From contig JAAVDE010000002.1 of assembly GCA_014801955.1 (NCBI GenBank), positions 1-39,033 on the forward strand: DNA of 39,033 nt, given 5' to 3'. The DNA comes from Bacteroides sp. (lineage in GTDB: Bacteria; Bacteroidota; Bacteroidia; Bacteroidales; Muribaculaceae). How positions within the stretch are numbered: position 1 is the first letter of the stretch; the number at the start of each line of letters is the position of its first letter. Shown here piece by piece: positions 34,401-39,033 of this stretch. The notes beneath the pieces are model-generated. The model was not told where the DNA came from. It made no database searches and saw nothing but the letters and a program-made list of their open reading frames with translations. A program made the translations under genes and the position numbers.

Positions 34401-35605
34401 CAAACCCCTTTGAGTCAAAGCCGCTCTATGTGATGGCCAAGCCGGCGGGCTCGGCGTGTAACCTGGCGTGTTCCTATTGCTACTACCTTGACAAGCGCCG
34501 GTTCTACGGCGAGGAAACGTGCGCCAAGCCGTTCATGAGCGACGAAACTCTGGAACTCTACATCAAACGCTACTTCGAGGCCCAGACCGCCAGCGATGTG
34601 AATTTCACATGGCATGGCGGCGAGGCCTTGCTGCGTCCGCTGGCCTTTTATAAAAAGGCGATGGAGCTGCAAAAGAAATATGCCGCCGGTCGCCGGGTGC
34701 TCAACTGCCTGCAGACCAACGGAACGATGCTGACCGAGGAGTGGTGTCGCTTTTTGCGCGACAATGAGTGGCTCGTCGGCATCAGCATCGACGGCCCGCA
34801 GGAGTTTCACGACGAATACCGCCGCTCGCGCGACGGCAAGCCCTCGTTCCTGCGCGTTATGAGCGCCATTCGCATGCTCAACTCCCACGGCGTTGAGTGG
34901 AACGCAATGGCGGTTATCAACGACTATAATGCCGACCACCCCGAGGAGTTCTATAACTTCTTCAAGTCAATCGGCTGCCGCTACATTCAGTTCGCGCCAA
35001 TCGTTGAGCGCCTGACCCCCGACGACGACATTGCCTCGCCCATCCAGGCCGGCAAACTCGCCGACTTTTCGGTCAGCCCTGAGCAGTGGGGCGAATTTCT
35101 TTGCCGCCTCTTCGACCTCTGGGTCAAGGAGGACGTCGGCAAGGTGTTCATCCAGCTCTTTGACTCAACTCTGGCCAACTGGTGCGGCGTTCCGCCCGGC
35201 GTTTGCTCGCTCGACAAGGAGTGTGGCCACGCCGCCGTTATGGAGCATGACGGCAACGTTTACTGCTGCGACCACTTCGTGTTTCCCGAATATCACCTCG
35301 GCAACCTGCGCGACAAAACCTTCATCGAAATGATGACCTCCGACAAGCAGCTGCGCTTCGGCGCCGCCAAGCGCCTGACCCTGTCGAAGCAGTGTCGGGA
35401 ATGTAAATGGCTCTTTGCCTGCAACGGCGAGTGTCCGAAAAACCGCATTGCCCGAACTGCCGCCAACGAGCCGATCAACTATCTCTGTGCCGGCTATAAG
35501 CGCTTCTTCGCCCACGTTGCCCCCTACATGGACTTCATGCGCGACCAGTTGCAGGCCGGACTCCCGCCGGCGCGCGTAATGACCGACTTCAGGCCGCCGC
35601 GCTGA
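34397..35605 (+). CDS. Anaerobic sulfatase-maturating enzyme-like radical SAM/SPASM protein
   Basis: This 402-residue cytoplasmic enzyme of the anSME type oxidises an active-site Cys or Ser of sulfatases to formylglycine. The radical SAM motif C21-x3-C25-x2-C28 (C-N-L-A-C-S-Y-C-Y-Y) is near the N-terminus. T-W-H-G-G-E-A-L-L and Q-T-N-G-T follow as expected. The C-terminal SPASM region has many cysteines (C-G-V-P-P-G-V-C, Y-C-C-D-H-F-V-F-P, C-R-E-C-K-W-L-F-A-C-N-G-E-C) for two auxiliary 4Fe-4S clusters. No sulfatase is in the window, so its targets lie elsewhere. A peptide-modifying relative is possible but the F-V-F-P-E-Y pattern favours anSME. Translation is probably coupled to the tricorn-like gene. 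Confidence 0.92.
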   Translation: MTNPFESKPLYVMAKPAGSACNLACSYCYYLDKRRFYGEETCAKPFMSDETLELYIKRYFEAQTASDVNFTWHGGEALLRPLAFYKKAMELQKKYAAGRRVLNCLQTNGTMLTEEWCRFLRDNEWLVGISIDGPQEFHDEYRRSRDGKPSFLRVMSAIRMLNSHGVEWNAMAVINDYNADHPEEFYNFFKSIGCRYIQFAPIVERLTPDDDIASPIQAGKLADFSVSPEQWGEFLCRLFDLWVKEDVGKVFIQLFDSTLANWCGVPPGVCSLDKECGHAAVMEHDGNVYCCDHFVFPEYHLGNLRDKTFIEMMTSDKQLRFGAAKRLTLSKQCRECKWLFACNGECPKNRIARTAANEPINYLCAGYKRFFAHVAPYMDFMRDQLQAGLPPARVMTDFRPPR

Positions 35606-35625
35606 CCTTTTGCATAAAAATTCAG

Positions 35626-35667
35626 TCGCCGCCCTCCTTCTGAACCGATGGGGGGCGGCGATTGTTA
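35626..35667 (+). terminator. Intrinsic terminator after the anSME-like gene
   Basis: TCGCCGCCCTCC (35626-35637) and GGGGGGCGGCGA (35650-35661) form a 12-bp stem with one G-T wobble, followed by TTGTTAT. The T tract is short, so termination may be partial. No consensus promoter was found between it and the thioredoxin gene. Confidence 0.7.
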
Positions 35668-35701
35668 TAGTGGTAAACGAATTTAGTAAACAGAAATAAT
35701 T

Positions 35702-36004
35702 ATGGAAGATTTTGAAAAGCTCATTGGTGGCGCAAAGCCCACTCTCGTAGATTTTTATGCAACCTGGTGCGGTCCCTGTAAAATGCAGGCTCCTATCCTC
35801 GAGCAGGTTAAGCAGTCCGTTGGCGACAAGGCCAATATCATTAAGGTCGACATTGACCGCAACGCCGAGCTGGCCAACCGCTATCGCGTTCAGTCCGTTC
35901 CGACCCTGATTATTTTCCAGAACGGCGAACCTGTTTGGCGCGCCTCGGGTCTGCATCAGGCTGCAGACCTCGAAGCGAAAATCAACGAAGCTTTAGCGCA
36001 CTAA
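35702..36004 (+). CDS. Thioredoxin
   Basis: This 100-residue cytoplasmic thioredoxin has the W-C-G-P-C active site at residues 22-26. It also has the V-D-F-Y-A-T strand before the site and the cis-proline segment S-V-P-T-L near 66-70. It reduces protein disulfides with electrons from thioredoxin reductase, which is not in the window. No signal peptide is present. The last 12 bases overlap the last 12 bases of the CotH-family gene on the opposite strand, so the two genes converge with overlapping stops. The trxA symbol is plausible, but Bacteroidales often carry several copies. Confidence 0.95.
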   Translation: MEDFEKLIGGAKPTLVDFYATWCGPCKMQAPILEQVKQSVGDKANIIKVDIDRNAELANRYRVQSVPTLIIFQNGEPVWRASGLHQAADLEAKINEALAH

Positions 36005-37414
36005 AATCAGCTTGCCTCCTTTGACGTAGAGGCCGCGACCGGGGTTAACGACCCGGCGGCCCTGAAGGTCATAGGCCGACGCTGACGAACCCGGTTCGTC
36101 GGCGTCGATTTCGTTGATGGAGTCCTGGGGGCCAACGATCGGAACCGTGCCGCCGGCGGCCAGGGTTGCAAACGCCTCGGTTAGGAAGTCGGCGCGAGCG
36201 GCCTGAGTCTGTTTCAGAAAGTCGATGCCCTCGCCGTAGGTTGCGAAGAGGTGCATTTCGTCGTGAACCTTCTCGGCGATGGGCCAGATCGAAAAGTTCA
36301 GAGCCTGCGACTTTTCGAGCCCGGCAGCCTGGGCGTCAATGAAGCTGTTGACCTTGCCAACGATGCCGTTGGCCGTCAGTCGCTGCCATGCCTCGTTGAC
36401 CGCCTGGTGGAAGCCCGGGTCCTGGCGCAGGCGGTTAATCCAGGTGTAGCACCACTGCTGACCGCGGCCCTCCTGCGCAACCAGTGCGCGCGGGCGCGAG
36501 CCGAAGCGCTCGCTGTTGTCGAACGCGAAGTCGAAGTCCCAGACCGGGCCGAAAGTCAGGCGGTCGTCGGTCATCTCCTTATAGAAATATACCGAGCGGA
36601 ACGAGTTCGGCTCAGCCGTATATTCCGCCGTTATATACCACTGCACCAGCGACTCCAGGTCCAGATACTTGCGGTAGCCATCCTTCGGGTCGAGCCAGTT
36701 GTCGGCAAACAGCGCATCCTCGAACTTCTGAACGTGGGCGGCGATATAATCTTTCTGGGCCGCGATGATATAGTCCTCGTCGGGCGACTTGACCGTTACC
36801 TTCACTCCGCGCGAGGTGGTGAATACGGTGCCCTCCGCGTCGTCGGCGTCCTCGTCGATTTCCAGCAGATAGCCGCCGCTGATGTCGGTTGTTGCGTCAA
36901 CCGTTTCCGGCTGTTCGGTAATGTTGACGCGCTTTTTGCGTATGTCAACCTGATCCGTGAGCTGATACGTTCCCTGCTGCTCGCCGTTGATTGTCAGGTC
37001 AACGAAGCGCCAGCCCGGAGCGAACGGCTGGCCAGCCTGCAGCGCGATATACGACGCTACGGCGTTGCGCAGCAGCGTCTTGTCGCCGGCCTGCGCCATC
37101 AGGTTCCACTTCTTGGCGTTTGCTCCGTCGGCGCCCAGGAGGCGGGCCTTCGACGAAAGTTTGAGCTTATAGGGCTTCTTGGGGAGCGCGAACTTGGCTG
37201 ATCCGCGGCCGCGAAGGCGCGTATCTGCATAAACAGTCTGAGTTCCGTCGGCGTCGATGATGGTCATCTGCGACGTAGTATAGCTTTCCGTATTGATAGC
37301 CGCCGGGTCATCCAGCGTTATATGAACTGCCGGCAGATCCGAAACCAAACCTTGCGCCGCAACCCCGGTTGCGCCCGCCAGCCCCAGCAGAACCAAAGAA
37401 AAAAACGTCTTCAT
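35993..37414 (-). CDS. Secreted CotH kinase family protein with a sorting-like C-terminal tail
   Basis: This 473-residue protein starts at ATG 37414; the frame open to 37444 overlaps the promoter. A signal peptide (MKTFFSLVLLGLAG, then A-T-G-V-A-A-Q) precedes the CotH domain. That domain has R-L-R-G-R-G-S near residue 70, K-P-Y-K-L-K-L, and the metal-binding D-F-D-F-A-F-D-N near 305. Spore CotH is a protein kinase; Bacteroidota homologues are surface proteins of unknown substrate. The last ~30 residues (Y-D-L-Q-G-R-R-V, then P-G-R-G-L-Y-V-K-G-G-K) resemble the short T9SS-type sorting tails of gut Bacteroidales. It is a single-gene unit with its own promoter and overlaps the thioredoxin gene tail to tail. 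Confidence 0.88.
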   Translation of the reverse strand: MKTFFSLVLLGLAGATGVAAQGLVSDLPAVHITLDDPAAINTESYTTSQMTIIDADGTQTVYADTRLRGRGSAKFALPKKPYKLKLSSKARLLGADGANAKKWNLMAQAGDKTLLRNAVASYIALQAGQPFAPGWRFVDLTINGEQQGTYQLTDQVDIRKKRVNITEQPETVDATTDISGGYLLEIDEDADDAEGTVFTTSRGVKVTVKSPDEDYIIAAQKDYIAAHVQKFEDALFADNWLDPKDGYRKYLDLESLVQWYITAEYTAEPNSFRSVYFYKEMTDDRLTFGPVWDFDFAFDNSERFGSRPRALVAQEGRGQQWCYTWINRLRQDPGFHQAVNEAWQRLTANGIVGKVNSFIDAQAAGLEKSQALNFSIWPIAEKVHDEMHLFATYGEGIDFLKQTQAARADFLTEAFATLAAGGTVPIVGPQDSINEIDADEPGSSASAYDLQGRRVVNPGRGLYVKGGKLILVR

Positions 37415-37441
37415 TGCTTTATAAATAATTGATTCAGACCG

Positions 37442-37473
37442 CAAACTTACAAAAATTTCACGACTTCTCCAAA
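37442..37473 (-). promoter_or_regulatory. Promoter for the CotH-family gene
   Basis: On the minus strand, TTTG at 37473-37470 and TAAGTTTG at 37449-37442 are 20 bases apart. ATG 37414 lies 27 bases after the -7 box. The IS begins 36 bases upstream of the -33 box. Confidence 0.8.
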
Positions 37474-37508
37474 AATAGCAGCATGGTTGTACATTAGGTT
37501 CGTTCTTG

Positions 37509-37534
37509 TGTCCGTTCCTGAAAAAGGTTGACTC
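37509..37534. repeat. Left terminal inverted repeat of the IS
   Basis: TGTCCGTTCCTGAAAAAGG then TTGACTC. It differs from the right repeat mainly at positions 5-8. Confidence 0.75.
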
Positions 37535-37619
37535 GGTTTTGTATATTTACTGATATAGGTTTACTCTATTTCTGGTGTCGGTTGACTAACCGGGCATTAT
37601 CCCTGGGTGGAGTTGACTG
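37526..37619. repeat. Iterated GGTTGACT-like motifs in the IS left end
   Basis: GGTTGACTC (37526), GGTTTACTC (37558), GGTTGACTA (37580) and AGTTGACTG (37611) recur at 22-32-base intervals. The first is part of the terminal repeat. They may be extra transposase-binding sites. Confidence 0.55.
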
Positions 37620-37654
37620 AGGGCGTAGCCCGAAGGCAACGGAACCCAGGGATA
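37598..37654. repeat. Nested palindrome with TATCCCTGGGT arms
   Basis: TATCCCTGGGT (37598-37608) and ACCCAGGGATA (37644-37654) are perfect inverted repeats. Inside them lies a second small hairpin, GGGC-GTA-GCCC (37621-37631). It lies inside the IS between the left repeat and the OrfB stop. It may be a separate REP-like unit or a fold-back structure protecting the transposase gene from outside transcription. Confidence 0.7.
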
Positions 37655-37684
37655 GGGGCAAAGTTACAAAAAAAATCGGTATCA

Positions 37685-38632
37685 TTATGTTTTATCTTGA
37701 TTTTTATCTATGGCAAGTTCTCGATAGCTCTTCCATCCGCGCTTAAAACGACCTGTGTGAGCGGCAGCTTCAATAGGCGTCAACATCTCTATGCTGCGGT
37801 GGGGGCGTTGATGGTTATAGAATAGAACAGCAGACGCCATAGCGGCCTTAGCTTCCTCTATATTACTGAATGTCTTATCCTTAAAGAACTCGTTTTTAAT
37901 CGTATTGTTAATCCTCTCGGCCTCCGGATTGTCTTTGGGATTGCCTGATTCGGTCATGCTTATATGTATGCTATATAGATGCAACACCTCTATGTAGTCG
38001 GCTGACGTGTACTGCGTTCCACGGTCACTGTGATGTATTGTGGCTGACAGGTCGACTCCATGCTCAAGGAGTGCCTGTATAGCCATGTTAAGGGCCTCTA
38101 ACGGATACATGGTCTCCAATGTAGGGCCAATACTGTAGCCGAGTAGTATCTTGCTATACGAGTCCAGTACAAGGCTCGCATAACAGAATGTCCGCTCACC
38201 GGTACAGGGTTCTATCAGCGGGATATAGGTTATATCACTGACAATAACATCTCCTAAGCGGGAGGGAATCAGTGTCTTTATCAGGTTAGGATAGGTCGGA
38301 TTGCCATGTGTCGAGTCGGTTGTACGTATAGTACGCTTGCGCCTTCTCAGTTTATAACCATAGCGGTCAAATATCTCACAGAAGCGATCTCGTCCTATGG
38401 CGGATTCTACTCCAAACTCTCGTGAATACATTATCCAAATCTTAAGTCCTCCTATTCCGGAATCCATTTCTCTGACTTCCTTAATATAGCGAACCGTCAG
38501 TTCTTCCAAGGCCAAACGACGCATGTCTACATCTGCATCATGCTTATAATAAGCCTGTTTGCTCTTACCAAACAGTCCGCACAGCTCCGACACGGTGTAG
38601 GTGCCGGAATGCCGTGCGTACAGGCGTCTCAC
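37685..38632 (-). CDS. IS3-family transposase OrfB (DDE integrase domain)
   Basis: This 315-residue protein carries the rve/DDE catalytic core. D133 lies in V-S-D-I-T-Y-I-P, D203 in I-H-H-S-D-R-G-T-Q-Y-T-S, and E239 in D-N-P-E-A-E-R. D203 and E239 are 35 residues apart, the DD35E spacing of IS3 elements. An HTH_21-like segment precedes it. The independent start would be GTG at 38632, overlapping the OrfA stop as GTGA. The active product is more likely an OrfAB fusion made by -1 frameshifting at the A7 run upstream. The catalytic residues are all present, so it looks functional. Confidence 0.93.
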   Translation of the reverse strand: MRRLYARHSGTYTVSELCGLFGKSKQAYYKHDADVDMRRLALEELTVRYIKEVREMDSGIGGLKIWIMYSREFGVESAIGRDRFCEIFDRYGYKLRRRKRTIRTTDSTHGNPTYPNLIKTLIPSRLGDVIVSDITYIPLIEPCTGERTFCYASLVLDSYSKILLGYSIGPTLETMYPLEALNMAIQALLEHGVDLSATIHHSDRGTQYTSADYIEVLHLYSIHISMTESGNPKDNPEAERINNTIKNEFFKDKTFSNIEEAKAAMASAVLFYNHQRPHRSIEMLTPIEAAAHTGRFKRGWKSYRELAIDKNQDKT

Positions 38633-38991
38633 TGTTTGGTACCAGCTTTTTTTCTTACGGGGATATTGAACATCTCCTCTGCTACATCTATCATCGTATC
38701 AAGAGCTTCAGCGCGCATTTTCTCCTGTCGTAGTTCTTTGCGGAGACGCGTCACTTCGGCCCGGAGCTTGTTGAAATCCTCCTCACTGGCCTCTTTTTGA
38801 TTCTTTCTCATAGTCGGGATAGTTGGAAGTTCGGATGCAAAGTTACGAACAATATATTCAACTGTCCGAATCTGTACTCCATTTTCTTCCGCAATCTCGC
38901 CATAACTGAGGTCTGTTTCTGCGTAAAGGCGCAACACCTCGTCGCGGATAGCTTGCCGTTTCTGTCTCGGCAGACTTTGAAATTTAATCAT
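38629..38991 (-). CDS. IS3-family transposase OrfA (helix-turn-helix)
   Basis: This 120-residue DNA-binding subunit has an HTH region at about residues 30-52 (L-S-Y-G-E-I-A-E-E-N-G-V-Q-I-R-T-V-E-Y-I). A leucine-zipper-like helix lies at about 72-105 (L-R-A-E-V-T-R-L-R-K-E-L-R-Q-E-K). This is the usual multimerisation region of IS3 OrfA. It ends A-G-T-K-Q just after a run of seven A residues. The gene starts 42 bases inside the right end of the element. Confidence 0.9.
   Translation of the reverse strand: MIKFQSLPRQKRQAIRDEVLRLYAETDLSYGEIAEENGVQIRTVEYIVRNFASELPTIPTMRKNQKEASEEDFNKLRAEVTRLRKELRQEKMRAEALDTMIDVAEEMFNIPVRKKAGTKQ
38647..38653 (-). promoter_or_regulatory. Probable -1 programmed ribosomal frameshift site in OrfA
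   Basis: On the minus strand the OrfA codons AGA-AAA-AAA-GCT contain the slippery heptamer A-AAA-AAA. A -1 slip enters the OrfB frame as S-W-Y-Q-T-V-R-R-L, with no stop before OrfB. This is the standard way IS3 elements make OrfAB. Confidence 0.75.
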
Positions 38992-39033
38992 CTTGTGACT
39001 CTTTTAGGAGTCAACTTTTTTCAGGGCGAGACA

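Larger units (their letters stand above)
37509..39033 (-). mobile_element. IS3-family insertion sequence, complete or nearly complete
   Basis: The left end, TGTCCGTTCCTGAAAAAGG at 37509, and the right end, read inward from 39033 as TGTCTCGCCCTGAAAAAAG, form imperfect inverted repeats; 21 of 26 positions match. Between them lie OrfA and OrfB in the IS3 arrangement with a -1 frameshift site, for a total of 1525 bases. The right repeat coincides with the window edge, so the outer flank and any target duplication cannot be checked. The genes are intact, so the element may be active. Confidence 0.85.

Noticed and set aside
34397-35605. Idea of a sulfatase utilisation cluster around the anSME-like gene
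   Set aside because: No sulfatase, SusC/SusD pair or related regulator occurs anywhere in the window.
35668-35701. A promoter for thioredoxin
   Set aside because: The AT-rich sequence lacks a TAnnTTTG box with a properly spaced TTTG; expression may come from a non-consensus start or read-through.

Overview
The window is a compact, GC-rich chromosomal segment from a member of the Bacteroidota, most likely order Bacteroidales. A Muribaculaceae- or Barnesiella/Alistipes-like gut lineage fits, but I cannot fix the family. The evidence is as follows. Nine start regions carry the Bacteroidales promoter pair (TTTG or TTG, 19-20 nt, TAnnTTTG). Shine-Dalgarno sites are absent. Reverse rubrerythrin, anSME, CotH and BY-kinase genes are present. 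Proteins end in Por/T9SS-type C-terminal sorting tails.

Layout. Positions 1-118 are the end of an IS150-like IS3 element. 197-2728 (+) holds argS and a Bax-inhibitor-1 membrane protein, closed by a bidirectional terminator. 2793-5253 (-) holds a BASS-type sodium symporter, DUF2851 and YraN, all overlapping. 5336-7749 (-) holds a YihY/BrkB membrane protein, ridA and reverse rubrerythrin. 7866-11201 (-) holds a Wza-like export lipoprotein and a Wzc-like tyrosine autokinase. 11319-15581 (-) holds a secreted GH20 hexosaminidase, mtaB (TTG start) and a GT2 glycosyltransferase. 15708-25016 (-) holds a membrane-anchored coiled-coil protein, MgtC, a Kef-type antiporter and a 1797-residue T9SS surface protein. 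25147-25773 (-) is an unknown lipoprotein. 25907-27253 (+) is trigger factor. 27380-28089 (+) is a small protein plus a GNAT acetyltransferase that looks like a toxin-antitoxin pair. 28267-35605 (+) holds an RluB-type pseudouridine synthase with a long N/G/Y/Q-rich repeat tail, asnS, a tricorn-like protease and an anaerobic sulfatase-maturase-like radical SAM enzyme. 35702-36004 (+) is thioredoxin. 35993-37414 (-) is a CotH-family protein. 37509-39033 is a complete or nearly complete IS3-family element.

How the genes fit together. Much of the segment is housekeeping translation and folding (argS, asnS, rluB, mtaB, tig). Interleaved are envelope and host-glycan functions (GH20, Wza/Wzc, GT2, T9SS proteins, anSME), oxygen and redox defence (rubrerythrin, thioredoxin) and ion transport. 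ATGA or GTGA stop/start overlaps are frequent. Several terminators are fused to, or lie directly beside, the next promoter.

The best candidate for an under-described system is the 50-residue protein plus GNAT pair at 27380-28089. It has its own promoter, a 5-nt intergenic gap and visibly lower GC than its neighbours. Second-line candidates are the prion-like tail on the pseudouridine synthase and the coupled tricorn protease/radical SAM pair. No rRNA, tRNA or CRISPR array was seen. No gene-free stretch exceeds about 300 bases; the longest is 37415-37684, which holds the CotH promoter and the IS left end.
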